From Muscardinus avellanarius (taxonomy: Eukaryota > Chordata > Mammalia > Rodentia > Gliridae): 64,000 bases of DNA. Shown piece by piece: positions 22,213 through 34,890 of this stretch (the stretch's first letter is position 1; the number at the start of each line of letters is the position of its first letter). Made by a program: the position numbers and the translations under genes. The stretch spans positions 31,864,534 to 31,928,533 of the forward strand of contig OY726565.1 of NCBI GenBank assembly GCA_963383645.1, given 5' to 3'. Under the pieces are notes generated by a model, which was not told the DNA's origin, did no database searches, and saw only the letters and a list, made by a program, of their open reading frames with translations.

Positions 22213-23494
22213 CTCATATACCCAGTGAAAAGGTATCAGCCCAAACCCAATAGAGTGTGGGTTTTGAGCTTTGGTTGGGGATTTAGAAACGCGACTAAAG
22301 TAAATATTTGCTATACTCTGTTGTCAGAAAGCAGTACACTTGTGTGATTGAGTATCTTAATACATTTTATTTATAGAAGGGAAATATCAGGACGAAGATC
22401 AGCTGTATTGTTAGAGAAGTAGCAGTTATTGATTAGGGTGAGAAATGGGGTGCTTACTATTTTGTTGGTGTCGTGATGATTTTACTTTTGTCTGTGCTTA
22501 GTAAAATTAATAAAGTGGTCTTTTTTGTCTTATTTTATCATGGTCTCAGAGTAACTTTGTCTGCCCTTGGTATTCTGTGATTCTGTATGCATTAGGAAAA
22601 CACCCTGGCCTATCTGACTAACAGCCCAACTTCTGGATTTCAGTGGTTACTTGATTTCTTCAGTAACAGTGTCTGCCTCTGGGATCCTTTTATTCCTTCC
22701 TGCCAGAGGAGCCAATCAGCCAGTATTTAGAAGATGAGTTTATGGAGAATTGAACTCCAACAATTCATTGCAGCATTTGACATTGGATGAATTTAGTTTT
22801 TCTATTTGAAATAGAAAGTAATAATATTTTGTAAAATGCTACTAGTATTTTGTGGTCAAAACTGAACTCTTAAACATTGCTAAAGCCCTGTGGCATTGAG
22901 ACAATTTTGTTATGCTAGATATAAGTCCATGTTTCAGATATTCGTTGCCTGATCAAATTTTTATTAATCTTTAGTTATGGCATTTTTAAACAACTAATAT
23001 TTTCTAGTTCAATGCATTGCTCTGACTGCATGTCGTCTGTCTCAAGCATTGTTTGTATGAGTAAAAGTCTATGGAAAAGGATGGACGTAGAAATCTATTA
23101 TCAAGGCTATCTAGGGGTTGACAAATTCAGAGGATTCTTTTCAGCATCGCTTGGGAAACCTTGCCACTGGCCACTATTTCAAAACCTCACGAGGACCTTT
23201 TCTTCAGTCTTGTTTCTGTACCTCTGAGAACTTCTGTTATTGTAGTTTCACTTACTGATTCTGTCTGCCTCCTGATGGGTTCCCATTGGCAACTGACCAA
23301 TCTCGAGACCAAAGCTCACACAAACATCAGGGTCACAGACATTTCTTAGTTTACATGGAGTCTTTCCAATCTAAAACTGTGCATCTGGGCCAATCTGCTG
23401 CCTTTTTTGTTTTTGTACTCTAATGCTAACTCATTCATGACAGTCTGTCACAATTTCACTAAAGATAGTTTGGAATTATCATCGACACTCTGAA
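22213..23494. other. Unique sequence
   Basis: No repeat or gene signature. ORFs of up to 93 codons overlapping its left edge come from the MLT1 LTR. Confidence 0.35.
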
Positions 23495-23495
23495 G

Positions 23496-23690
23496 ATTTT
23501 TTTTTTTTTTTGGTACTGGAGTTTGAACCCAGAGATGTTCTAGCTCAGAGCTGCACCCCAGTACTTTTTAATTTTTGTTTTGAAACAGAATCTTGATAGG
23601 TTGCTAAGAGTCACTCTAAGTTGCTGAGTTTGGTCTGGAACCTGCAACCCTCCTGTCTCAGCCTCCCAAGCACTAGGATTACAAGAATGG
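23496..23690 (-). repeat. B1-dID-type SINE, older form
   Basis: Inverted copy after a T run with box B complement 'GTTTGAACCC'; the 7SL end is truncated at 'GGATTACAAGAATGGGCT'. Confidence 0.85.
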
Positions 23691-23897
23691 GCTGACTTCC
23701 AGAGATCTTTTGAAGTGGAAAAAATTGTAGTTTAGCACAAAGCCCACACACTTCTGACTGTCTAATGTTGTAGTTGGATTAATGGGTTCACTTTTTAAAA
23801 TATTCTTCCATTTGTACATGAAACATAGTTGTGTCAGAGACAAGGTTATGTACTCACCAAATTTGGTTTGATTTATCTTCCTAGACATAAAGGAAAG

Positions 23898-23932
23898 CTA
23901 CCTATGCTGGCTTCTCAGGCCAGCATAGGTAG
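23898..23932. other. Perfect 14-bp inverted repeat (hairpin)
   Basis: CTACCTATGCTGGC at 23898-23911 pairs perfectly with 23919-23932 around a 7-base loop TTCTCAG. Confidence 0.9.
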
Positions 23933-23934
23933 AG

Positions 23935-24240
23935 CATTGGTTGGAGTCTGACCAATAATGTTTAAGAAAAGTGATATATGCCACTTCCAGGTACACGACT
24001 ACAAAAGCTCCTACACAATCATCCCATGCTCATTTTTCCTTCTTTGGGAATCTTGAAAGCCACATGTTTAAGATGACAAATATCATAACTTGGGGGAAAA
24101 AAATAAAACCTAGATCTTGAGTCATTACTGGGAATAATCCACCCAGAAGAGCTATGTGGGTGAAAAATGCATTGTTAATGTGTTAAGTCACTGAGATTTG
24201 GGGGTTGCTTGTTTCAAAAACCAATGTGATTATTTCTGGC
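23935..24240 (+). mobile_element. Possible MaLR/ERVL LTR remnant
   Basis: Ends with 'GTTAATGTGTTAAGTCACTGAGATTTGGGGGTTGCTTGTTTC', the kind of terminus ('..AAGCCACTAAGTTTTGGGGT..') common in old mammalian LTRs. The rest is too worn for a family call. Confidence 0.35.
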
Positions 24241-24519
24241 TGGTGCAGAGACCAAGAAGCAATATTTCCCTAGCCCCATTTTTGGGGGGAGGGAAGCCTA
24301 ATTAGATCACAAATACAAAAATGGAAAAAGATATTAGAGAAAATAGGGCCTAAATTATTTAGAAAAATAAAACATCTTTCTGAACAATTAATCAGACATT
24401 TCATTAATTTGTGTGTTGATGTTTATCATATAGATGAAAATTGTATAATTTGATTTATGGTTTGAACAAAAAAAATTTGAAAAAGGCTAGTTTGGCTTCT
24501 TAAGAATCTTTATGTAGCT

Positions 24520-25170
24520 TCATTCACTTAGCAAACATTTTCTACCTACTATGTGAGGTCCAGCTTTCTTAGTACTTGAACATGTCATTGTAAGAATGAA
24601 ATGGGAGTTTATGATCTAATGGGGAGGGAAAATAACAAGCTAAATAAATAATTGTAATATTTATATCAAGAGGAAAAAAGAATTTGGGAAAAAATAAATC
24701 AAAGAAGGTGATTAGAGTTTGTAGAGAACTGTATTTTTAGGGAGAGAGGTCAGAGGAGCTTTCATTAAGAAGACAATTTATAAAAAGAACTCTCAAAGTG
24801 CTGGCATTCCAGACACAGGGCCAAAGAAAATCCCGAAAGTGAGAGCACACTGCACATGTTAGAGAGAGCATATTGCCATGGTGTGAAGTAGGGAAGAACA
24901 GCAGGAGTGGAGGCCCTTTAGAGAAGGAATTTAGCTCCTGAGCAGTCCTGTAGGCCTTTGGGTTTTTACTTAACAGAACAAATAGCCCCTGCAGGTGTTT
25001 TAGCATGAGGCATACATAAGCTGATTTTCATTTCAATACAGTCCCACTGGCTGCTGGGTTAGGACTAGACTGTCATGGGCAAGGGGGAGAAGGAAGCACT
25101 GTTTGGGAGACTATAATGCAGACCTGGATGAGCAGTGGTAGTGGGGTTTTTAGGAGCGGCTAGATCCCAG
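24520..25170 (-). mobile_element. Ancient L2 3' part, antisense
   Basis: Antisense L2 landmarks in order: 'TTCTACCTACTATGTGAGGTCCAGC' (about 24540), 'GAAGACAATTTATAAAAAG' (24769), 'GCTGGCATTCCAGACACAGGGCCAAAG' (24801), and the '..ACAGTCCCACTGGCTGCTGGG' zone (about 25040). L2 is a long-dead CR1-clade LINE; no open frame. Confidence 0.6.
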
Positions 25171-25738
25171 ATGAGATCTTCCAGTGGACTCTACAGGAAG
25201 TTCACTTTTAGATTTGCTTTGAGATTTGTCTGTTGACTCATTATGTAAAGACTCGTCAAATGAATGTATAATAAATCAGACATGTGAATTCCATTTCTTA
25301 TAGTCTATCTTTTAAAATTCAGTTTAGTATTGTTTATTCTCAATTTGTGAGTAGGTTCATGTGCCTTATTATCTAAAGAGCACAAGGTGGGGGGGGGGGT
25401 TGGCGGATGGAAGAGGAAAGTTCTCCAGCAATTAAATTCTGTCTGTTACCAGAAGTGATTCTTGTACAATACACACATTTACAGGAAGAATCTCATTTAT
25501 ATTTAGCCTGCATTTCATCTTATTTAGAATGAAAATTCAAAACTTGGGAATTTTAGCCAGGAAAGATGCCAGAGACTCAGGGACTGAGCCTGGTTAGGTA
25601 AGACCCCGGCAGGGGCAGACACATGAGAGTTATATTTTCTGCATCTTACTAAACTGATGATATTATATTACCAATCCAAGAAAAGACCAAATTACAATAA
25701 AATAAAATAACTAAATAACTAAAATAAGTGGCTAATAT
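25171..25738. other. Unique sequence with G run
   Basis: No gene signature. A run of 11 or more G starts at about 25389. Confidence 0.35.
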
Positions 25739-25739
25739 T

Positions 25740-25934
25740 TTTATACTGGGGATTGAATCTAGGGGTGCTCTGAGCTATATCCCCAGCCCTATTTTACTTT
25801 TTAATTTTGAAGCAGGGTCTTTTTATGTTGCTGAGGGCCTTTAATACATTGCTGAGGCTGGCCTCGAACCTGTGATACTTTTGTCTCAGCTTCCCAAGTC
25901 CTGGGGTTATAGGTGTACAACATTGCTCCCAGCT
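25740..25934 (-). repeat. B1-dID-type SINE, older form
   Basis: Inverted copy with 'GGGGATTGAATCTAGGGG' (box B complement) and 'GGGGTTATAGGTGTACAACATTGCTCCCAGCT' at the 5' end; some bases of box A are lost. Confidence 0.85.
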
Positions 25935-26416
25935 AAATGGTTAGTGTTTAGAACATCTCTCTTATATTTTCTAGGAGAGAGGAGTTTATTTTGTTGTGGT
26001 TCTCTTGTAGTTGTTGTTATCTTGAATACAGTATTTCAGCAAAGCAACTTGATTTAGGAGTAATGTAATCTGTGATTTGGGGAGCCTAAATGTAAATGCT
26101 ATCAGTGAATGCCAGAGTAAATCACTAATTGTCTCGGTAGCTACTCAGTAGGCACTGACTGAGTTGTACAGCGGGAATAAATGAAGGAAAATGTGACTAT
26201 TAATTTCTACTTTCCCATATGTCCAGATTATTGAGGAAGAATACTCAGAAAAACTTTGTAAAAAGTGATAGAAAACATTCTACTTATGAAAAAAAATCAG
26301 AAAATAAGTGTATATGGTATCAATAAATTTAAAATATAGCTAATTTTAGCTAGAGGAAGTCAATTACAGTTAAATGATGCACTGTATGATTATTTTTAAT
26401 TAAATTCTAGGTATTG

Positions 26417-26630
26417 CCGGCCGTGGTGTCACAGGCTTGTAATCCCCGTACTTAGGAGGCTGAGACAGGAGGCTCGCACAGGTTTGAAGCCAGCCTCAGC
26501 TACTAGTGAGGCTCTCAGCAACTTAGTGAGACTCTGTTTCCAAATGAAATATAAAATAGGTCTGGGAGTATAGCCTGGAGGTAGAAAGCCTCTGGGTTCC
26601 ACCCCCAGTACCACCAAAAAAAAAAAAAAA
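26417..26630 (+). repeat. Intermediate-type SINE with target duplication
   Basis: Has the young linker ('TTTCCAAATGAAATATAAAATAGGTCTGGGAGTATAGCC') but keeps box B as GGGTTCCACCCCC, so it sits between the old and young forms. AAATTCTAGGTATT at 26402-26415 recurs with one change at 26631-26644. Confidence 0.92.
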
Positions 26631-26644
26631 AAATTCTAGGCATT

Positions 26645-28135
26645 AGGTTTATGCTGAGACCATAAGTTGATTCCAAGGATTCAGATATACCAGGATATAT
26701 ATAACATATATATTAATATATGTTCCCCATACATAATGCATGACTAAGGACTGGTGCCAAAGCATTTATTTATTCTTTTCTTCATAAATGACAGTTTGTA
26801 TAATTCTCATATATATAAGTAGGATAACATTTCCCCTACTCTATATATTATTCTTTTTGGTTGTTTGGTTTAAAATTAGTTGTTTCTATCAGTTTAGAAT
26901 TAATTATAAAATGATAATAGCATATAATTTTTATGTTGATTGGCTTCTTTTCCCCCTCGGAGGGAAGATTGTTACTTGCCATGTCTGTTCAAAATAAGAA
27001 TAATTTTTTATTTTCCTGGACTGGTGGGTGGTGGTAGGGTCGAGGGTAGGGCATAGTAGTACATTTTCTGATGTTTTTCAATTTAGAGCCATTTATATTT
27101 TAAGGCAGAGCCTCTCCAAGAAGTCATGCAAATAGTTTTTTTCCCCTGCTATTTTCTACTAAATTTTGTTGTCCTTGTGCTAATAAAATAAAGGTTGGGG
27201 AAAAGGATAAAAGTCCTGCAAAAGCAATTATAATCAAAATGAGTCATAGTGCTAAAAGACGAAGTTGCTCTTCTACATTACAGTACATACGTCATTCCGA
27301 TGATTCTTAACTGATTAACAATATCACTGTGGTCTTTTGTTACCACCACAAATCTCTTAGACTTACATAAGGGAATATTTTTATTTCAAATTTCATGTTT
27401 AGGCTGATGAGAAGAGGCTGAAGATTTAGAAAAGTACAAAAAAACCCTCCAAAACCCTTTATATTATCATTCACTTTATTATTTAAAATATATCTGAAAA
27501 GTATTTATGTAGAACTGTTTTTGTTGCATTTCACAATTTCTGAACATGCCAATTATCATACCTGAGACAAAATATGCTCAGGTTTTGTGGTTAATATTTT
27601 GGTCATTGGGTCCAACTACACTTCCTAACATAGAAGAATTTCTTTAAGGAGACAAAACTCCAAGTAGTTAATGAGTGTTATATCTATCTTTCCATGTTAG
27701 CTTAGCAGTATACAGGCAGGAAATACTCCAGATTCCCATAGCAATCCTTTGCTGAAGCAATTTTTATTTTGAGCTAATCACATTAGAAATATAGATATTA
27801 AACTCCAAAAGAGCAAGTCTTTATTAGAAATGCTAAATAAACAAAAGTACATAACTCCAGGCATCTATAATTATAATTTTCCTAAGTCTGTACCACTCTC
27901 CATTACCAACCAAGAGTAGACTGAATTCCTTAAGCACATATTGGTACCCGTTGAAACCATATTAATAGTTGTCAGAGAGTGAAGTTTGTTCTCTTTCCAT
28001 TGGGATTCTGATCTTTGACTTTAGAAGGACTGAGCTCAATGGATCCACTACTCTACTTGTATGGGAAGAAATCCTCACATTTTGACTCCATTGTTTCTGT
28101 ACTCTCTTGAGCTTAACTGCATAGGCTTCTCAATC
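26645..28135. other. Unique AT-rich sequence
   Basis: No repeat or exon signature; a short TA-rich patch at 26695-26720 and a G-rich patch (27022-27049) are the only structure noted. Confidence 0.35.
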
Positions 28136-28139
28136 TCTT

Positions 28140-28330
28140 TTAGTGTTAGCATTTCATCACTGTGGACAAATTGCCTAAGAAAATCAACTTAGAGGAAGAA
28201 CTATTTATTTTGGATCATGGTTTCAGAGATATCAGTTTAGGGTCAGCTGGCTTCATTACCTTGGGACTCAGGAGGGTCAGAGCATCATGGTATAAGGGTG
28301 TGGTAGAAGAAAGCTGCTCAGCTTATTGTA

Positions 28331-28392
<62 letters not shown>

Positions 28393-28575
28393 AGAGAGAG
28401 AGAGAGAGGTCTGGGAACAAGTTATAGTTTCTAGAGGCACACTCCGAAGCACCTACCCCTAAGTCTCACCTCTTTCAGTTTCCACCACCTCTCAACAATG
28501 CCACCAACTGGGGACTAAGCCTTCAATGCATGAGCCTTTGGGGAATGTTCTAGTTCCAAATCATAACAATTTACA
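28140..28575 (-). mobile_element. MaLR-like LTR, antisense (copy 2 of 3), with GA expansion
   Basis: Landmarks of antisense MaLR-type LTRs: 'CACTGTGGACAAATTGCCTAAG', 'GAAGAACTATTTATTTTGGATCATGGTTTCAGAG', 'AAGTCTCACCTCTTTCAGTTTCCACC' and the terminus 'GGGGAATGTTCTAGTTCCAAATCATAAC'. More distant from the other two copies and swollen by a long (GA)n. The 90-codon frame across it is not a gene. Confidence 0.5.
28333..28408. repeat. (GA)n microsatellite
   Basis: About 26 uninterrupted GA units and then GA with AAAG interruptions, in the LTR-like repeat at a place where the sister copy at 31900 has a short GAGAGAGA seed. Confidence 0.95.
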
Positions 28576-30342
28576 ATCAGGAAATCATACTGATCCAATT
28601 CCTAGCTCCTATTGAAACCATATGGAGATAATGTGTATCTAAAAGCTAATGGCTCGTGGAAGAAGTCCAGTTGTATGGGAACTGATTACTCTGATATGTT
28701 GTCTGGTCCCACACTAAGAGGATACCTGAATGAAAATAGGGTTGGTCTTCTTTTAGAAGTGTTAAGAAAGCAATCTTACTCTATTGTCATCTGTTGAATT
28801 TGTTGCTTTTATACAGAATTGTTATGATTTTTCTTTTGCTTTACGTTGAGATGAGCGGAATGTAAGAATGTAGGAGTAGAGTTCAATTGTTAGGAGTTAA
28901 GTTTAGGAGTAGGCAGACACAAGTTAAGTGAAACTCCTCTTAAATTATTGGAATTTTTGAAGAAGAGTTGAATTTGAATGTTGCTGGTCATGGGATGTAT
29001 TATATAAGTCCTCTCCTAATTTCCTCTTTGACATCCTTAACACACTTAATGTTGCTCAGTAATATTGCATACAAGTGAGTCTCTCCTCAGATTTGGGAGT
29101 ATTTAAGGAGTACTGCCTTTTTTATGCCAGAGAGGAAAACATTTTGGCAAAACCAAATGAGAAGTCAAACAGACTGACCAGCAACCAGAATCTATTTTTG
29201 TTTGCCATGAAATTATCATTGAAGATACAAGCCAAGATACATTGCCTGCCCTGTTAATCAGCAGGAATGACTCTCAGCCATAAACACAGAGTGTCATTTT
29301 AGGAAATGATAAGCCTGGCAAACTCCAACCATCTGGCTGGACACGTCCTGAATTTTCTGCTCCATTCTTTCACTGTGAACATTTTCCTGGGCCTAATGAG
29401 GCATGATGATGGCAAAAGACCGTGTGGCCGCATTTCTAAGTGAAAGGAATAAATCTAGACCTGCTGTCAGAAAAGAAAATTGGAGAACTAAGAATACTTC
29501 AAACTACGCTGGGAAAGAATTGTAAAACAATTGTAAAATTTTCCCCCCCTAGAATTGTCTTGCAGAATTGCTGTGAATGCTAGACCAACACCATGTATTT
29601 TCATGTTTAAGCCCCCCAAAATATATGTAAAAGTGCCTCCAACCTCAAAATATTTATTATTTGGACCAGTTTCAGTCAAAGAGAATAAACTAAAGGCTAC
29701 TGAAGTTTCTCAATTGCTTTGTTCATGATCCACGTGTAGACTTCGCTATGTCTTGTCACCCTTTAGATTCTGATGATGACGTGACTTGTCTACTCTAATA
29801 TGTATATATTATTAGATGTTGTGATTGAATACTGTTGTGACGTTCAGTCTTTTAATAGAAATGTAAATCTTTAGCTGTCAGTTGAATCAATACCTGGATT
29901 GATGAGATAGATGGCAATACAACCAAACTAATATTTATTAAATTCTTTATGTATTTTAGGCTCTGTGATTGGGTGCTGAAGTAATTTAGATTTCTTTAAA
30001 AAGTCTCACAATTCAGGTATTATTATGAAATTGATTCAGACTAGTATGAGCTTTCTTTTACTTTGAAGATTCTTATAGCATATAACTTGAAAGCTCCCCC
30101 AAGAAAACTCATGATAGTACATTCACCACACAGACTTAATCTTATATTATTTAAAAATTTTTTATGATGAATGCTTCTGGCTTTTCTAGAATCCATAATC
30201 ATGTATGTGATTATTGAATAATAATAAGACAATTAATCTTTGCCCTTCTGAAATATCTCAGTTTCTGAACTTAGCTAGTATGAGAAAAATCTGAGGTACC
30301 TGTTACAAAGGGATATTGCAACATTTTTTTTGTTTTTAAAAG
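28576..30342. other. Unique sequence
   Basis: No recognised gene. A short tract near 29930-29985 ('AATATTTATTAAATTCTTTATGTATTTTAGGCTCTGTG') may be a MIR or L2 scrap. Confidence 0.35.
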
Positions 30343-30354
30343 AAGGTAATTTAA

Positions 30355-30540
30355 GCCGGGCATGGTAGCGCATGCTTGTAATCCCCGCGCTTGGGAGGCA
30401 GATACAGGAGGATTGCGCAGGTTCGAAGCCAGTATCGCTGGCTTAAGAGACCCTGTTTCCAAAAATAAAAATATAAAAATAGGTCTGAGAGTGTAGCCTG
30501 GAGGTAGAAGGGTTTCCAGGAACCACAATACCATAAAAAA
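30355..30540 (+). repeat. Young-type SINE with target duplication
   Basis: Short-form copy, GCCGGGCATGGTAGCGC to 'AGAAGGGTTTCCAGGAACCACAATACC'. AAGGTAATTTAA is identical at 30343-30354 and 30541-30552. Confidence 0.94.
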
Positions 30541-30552
30541 AAGGTAATTTAA

Positions 30553-31694
30553 ATGCTACAAGCTTTTAAAACAGCACTTACTTTCAAAAACATTACATTC
30601 TATGCCCATCACACTATTGAGAGAGCAGTGATTTGATGTAACACAGCCTGAGCAGGACCTGGTTTATTAAAATGGATCTCATTATAGGCATTCAATTGCC
30701 ACTATGGAAAGAGCTCTCCTGTTGCATTTTATGGCAGTCTTTCTAGTACAAATTTATCCTTTAGCTCCTTTGATTTGAATTGAACTATAGTTCTACTAGC
30801 TAAGTTAATAGCTAAGTAGCTTTCAAAGGCTACTTAATGGCAAAATGTCAAAGAGAACTATGGAAGACTTCACTGAGAATTTTTTGTAGACATATATTGC
30901 ACATTACATTGTCCAAGAAAGTTCCAAAGCCTCATGTATTCATTCTCTTTACTCAATTTTTAATTTAAGCTATTAAATTCTCTCAAATGCCCATGGTACA
31001 AGTGAAAGATTTTTTTTTAATACTGCCACAAATTTATCAGAAGTGTACGTTCTGGAAAAGATCACATGATGAAATGCCTTAAAGAGAATCCTCCTGATTG
31101 TTTTCAGCAGAGAATATCCTTTTTAGCCTATGAGATCTAGAGACCACCTCACTTACAAACTCTTCTTGCTTTCCTCCAGGACATTTCAGTAAGCACTTAG
31201 ATTCAGTTTCAGGCAGAGACTTCAAGGTTGCTTATCAGGATATACCTGTTTGCCCACTTAGAATGAATTTGTAATTATACTGTTTGCAGTTTATTAACCT
31301 CTACCTAGAAATTATTCAGTCAGATGCCATTCTGGTCACTAGAGGATATTAAGATAATAGAAAATAGGCAGAGAACAAGCAAATATTCATCAATTTGTAT
31401 TAACCAAGCCTATATTAAAGCAATTTCCTCCTCATATTTCAGTTATATTATTCATACTTATGAGCTCAAAAGAAATAAAACATAACACCCACATTGGGTA
31501 ATGTTGATATTGAATTATATATTAATTCTAGTTATCAGTAGCTTGAACTTGGTGAAAAATATTTATTGTGTCAGGTATTGATGCTGAATGAAAACTTTTA
31601 AGAAATAAACTCATACAACAGACTATAAGATCTCATTTGATAGGTATGTAATGAGAGGGAAAAAGAGGGATATACATTTGTAGGCACCGGATAT
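30553..31694. other. Unique AT-rich sequence
   Basis: No recognised features. Confidence 0.35.
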
Positions 31695-32430
31695 TTTGGT
31701 TGTATTTTCACTATTATAATACAAAACATTTGGCCACCACAGTTTAAAGGAAGGAGATTTATTTACTCACAATTTTGGAGATTTCAGGTTTTCAATCCAT
31801 GTTTGGGCCAGGTGAAGTGTGGGAAGCTCAGAACATGACAAAGGCGTGAGCATATGTGAGAGAGGGGGGAATCTGCTCTCACATCACAAGGCTGGAAGCA
31901 GGAGAGAGAGAGATAGAGCAAGAGAAGGAGTAGCCATATATAATCCCCAAGGCTATATAGTTCCAGAGGCTCCTTCTGAGCAACCAAGCCCTGACTCCAA
32001 CATGACTACTTTGTCTCTATGAGATCTAGGGTGACATTCTAAATCATGTCATTTGCAAGAATATGGAAAGACCTGGAGAACATTATGTTAAGTGAGATAA
32101 GCCAAGCACAAAAAGAGAAGCGACATATGCTTTTTCTAATATGCTCAAACTAGGGAGTATTAGGGATACTAGAGAGACTCCAGACAATGGAGGAGAAACC
32201 TCAGCAGAGCTAGATTGGAAGGATAGGAGAGGAAGAAGGCTGAGGTTGATTAATGGAGGAGCTACATCTGAATTTGTGTAAAAATATAAATATAGCATGG
32301 TTGACCTGGACACTCATTGTTGTGGGGGGAGGGGAAGTAAGGGGAGAGTGCCAAGCATAGTCTGAATGTGTGCCATTTTCAATATGTTCCACATAAAAAT
32401 AAAAAAAAAAATCCAAACCATAACATTAGA
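31695..32430 (-). mobile_element. MaLR-like LTR, antisense (copy 3 of 3), split by L1
   Basis: Left part 31695-32043 runs parallel to copy 1: 'CACTATTATAATACAAAACATTTGGCCACCAC', 'CTCACATCACAAGGCTGGAAGCAGGAGAG', 'CTATGAGATCTAGGGTGACATTCTAAATCA'. Its terminus 'CCAAACCATAACA' reappears at about 32413-32426, after the L1 fragment. The L1 therefore landed inside this LTR. Confidence 0.6.
32044..32412 (+). mobile_element. Truncated L1 3' end (same family as the full-length L1)
   Basis: Starts in the last ORF2 codons ('GTCATTTGCAAGAATATGGAAAGACCTGGAGAACATTATG', compare 56773-56815) and continues through the 3' UTR with its G-rich tract (32324-32344) to 'CACATAAAAATAAAAAAAAAAA'. A classic 5'-truncated insertion, much closer to the 49813 element than to the other L1 tails here. 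Confidence 0.9.
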
Positions 32431-34445
32431 GACATTCCTGGAATTACAGGTAAGAGATTTCCATTATTCCTATCTAGGTGGAAGGAGTTTAGCTAAAAAA
32501 GATTAAACATTATTGATTATAAATAGATTCTTGAAATACAACATTTCACAAGACAGAGACTTTGTTCAAGGAGTTCACAACTGAGTGGAAGAACTGATCT
32601 CATTCTGTCTAAATGGTTTTAGAAGGTGAGGTGGCCTTAGCTATACACTGCTTTAGTTCCATGGAATAAAGTCTGGCATTGCAGTTCTTACCCAAAATAC
32701 CTATGGTCATATTTTCTTTTTGGAGTCGGTTAGAAAAACATACAAATCAGACACCTGAAATATGCACACAGACTTTTTGAATCCATAAAAACGAGTATTT
32801 TCCTAGGTTTGCATCTAATAAAATAGAAAAGCAACCCACTTGACAGAAAATGGGCTTCCTAAAGGCAGTGGCAGAGCCAAGGTGTGTGTGCTGTACACAG
32901 TACTGTACATTCAGAATAACTGGGATGTGTTGACACATTGCAATAAATGGGGCTCTACTGCTGCTCTTGCTGCCACTACCAACTGAAGGAAGAATTTCAA
33001 AAAGACAGTCTCCAGAACTAAGGGTATAATGAATTTTCTTCATTCTTGTAGTTGACTGGAGGAAAATACAGATAATTTCTAGTGGCACATCTGGAAGGAT
33101 CATCTATGGACATTTGTGGACCATTGTGAGATAGCCAGGGTTGTGCACAAAATGTTTCTCACAACTTTAGCTCTGCTGCATTGGTTGGATGGTGAATTCT
33201 GTTGACCATTTCTTTGATGAAGTTAATTCTTGATCTTATGTTCTGCTTTGTCTCAGTTTACACTTTTCAAGGGAGGCTCTCTTGGCATTTAAGATCCCTT
33301 ATTTCTAAGGTGTTTTCCTTGAATATGCATTAAAGGAGAGAGAGACAAAAACATTTTAATTAATTTTAATTTCACTAATTTTATGTTTTCTTTTTCATTT
33401 AGGAATTTAGCTGTCTTTCTTTGCTATATTGATAAACCACAACATATAAGAAAACATATGGAATTATCATTAGAGAAAAGCATTAAGGGCTTAGTTCTCA
33501 AACAAACAATCAGAAGATGTAGAGAACATTTTGATAACATTGAGGTAGAAATGATGAATTTATGCATCTTTCTAGCACTTAATTTTTCCCCATCTTTCAC
33601 CTCTTCTTTCTACTTAAGCTCTGAGAGTACGTGTGGGTTATTTTATTGCTTAGTGATGTGCAATAAGGAAGAAATAAGGAGGACAAGAAAGGTCACTTGG
33701 TGACTTATACTATTCACTGTATACTAGAGTCCCTTGGTGACTATTGTAGGAGGGGCCCGGGAGTCTTTAAGGAGATAGGTCAGAAAGCAGCTTGGGTGAG
33801 AACAAAGTAGACTGGAGAGAGAAAGACTTTATGAAGCATCGTTGTGGGTTGTGGTGGGTCAGTGCCCTGGACTGATAAAGTGTCAGTTGATAAGGCAGGA
33901 TTTGGACCTACAAAGACTCACACAGAGCTTGGGAAGAATTCTGGATTCAGTAGATAAGGCTGTGCAATTTGAAAAGGCACACTATTTCTTCATTATGCTA
34001 GTATGACCACATGATATCTGCATTCATTAGCAAGGCCCTTCCTTAATGCTCAGGTCCTTTAGCTTCATTTTAAGACACTCTGCTGCGCACTCTGGCTTTA
34101 TCACACACGGAACTTGTTCAGAAACCCACCATCCTTTCTCTCATCCTCATCATATTCTTTCTCACTCTTTACTGACATCTTCAGTTGACTGTTTATTACC
34201 ATTCTTTCTGCCATAATTTAAAAACTGCTTCCTACTGAAGACCTTTTTTGATATTCTGAATTAGATACTAACACTTTCAGCTTCCTAAGGAACCATGTAT
34301 TGCTTTTCATAGTACTTTCCAGAATGTGTTTCGATGATTGGATTCCTTATCAGTTTATCCCAGTACATTAAAAACTCTCTGATGGAGAACATTAAAATTA
34401 CCCTCACTATTGCATTCTGGTACTTGGCATACAATTAGCTCATGT
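32431..34445. other. Unique sequence, no gene recognised
   Basis: Contains a 118-codon minus-strand frame (33103-32747) and a 106-codon plus-strand frame (33383-33703). Neither shows a domain I know, and both lie in ordinary AT-rich DNA. Confidence 0.35.
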
Positions 34446-34460
34446 AAAAAAATGAACTTA

Positions 34461-34684
34461 GCCAGGCGTGGTGGTGCACACTTGTAATCCCCGTGCTTGG
34501 GAGGCTGAGACAGGAGGATCGCACAGGTTTGAAGCCAGCCTCAGCTACTGAGTGAGGCTCTCAGCAACTTAGTGAGACCCTGTTTCCAAATAAAGTATAA
34601 AAATAGGTCTGGGAGTATAGCCTGGACGTGGGAAGGCTCTGGGTCCACCCCGGTACCACCAAAAATAACTAACTAAATAAATGA
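34461..34684 (+). repeat. Intermediate-type SINE with target duplication
   Basis: Young-style linker 'CCAAATAAAGTATAAAAATAGGTCTGGGAGTATAGCCTGG' but box B kept ('TGGGTCCACCCC'). Tail of AACTAACTAAATAAATGAAT. AAAATGAACTTA stands at 34449-34460 and again at 34687-34698. Confidence 0.92.
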
Positions 34685-34699
34685 ATAAAATGAACTTAT

Positions 34700-34890
34700 A
34701 TGGTAATATATATATAGAATAAATGAAAGGATACTTAAAATTCTATCTTATTAAATAAAAGTGCTATACCTCTATTAATATATGTAAGGTATATATAATA
34801 TATAAGGTATATATAACATATATAATATAGAGGTATATAAGATATATACCTCTATTAACATATATTCTCTCTATATAACACAAACTATAT
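34700..34890. repeat. AT-rich minisatellite-like tract
   Basis: Repeating ATATATAAGGTATATATAA and ATACCTCTATTAA(C/T)ATAT blocks; partly self-complementary. Confidence 0.6.

Noticed and set aside
27022..27049. G-rich patch as a telomere-like or quadruplex element
   Set aside because: Short and isolated, with no counterpart in the window; not strong enough to report as a feature.
28162..28434. 90-codon plus-strand frame
   Set aside because: Half of it is (GA)n read as Arg-Glu repeats, and the rest is an LTR-like repeat.
32747..33103. 118-codon minus-strand frame as a gene
   Set aside because: No domain, signal or splice context; could be chance. Kept only as part of the unique stretch.
33383..33703. 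106-codon plus-strand frame as an exon
   Set aside because: No recognisable domain and no convincing splice sites.
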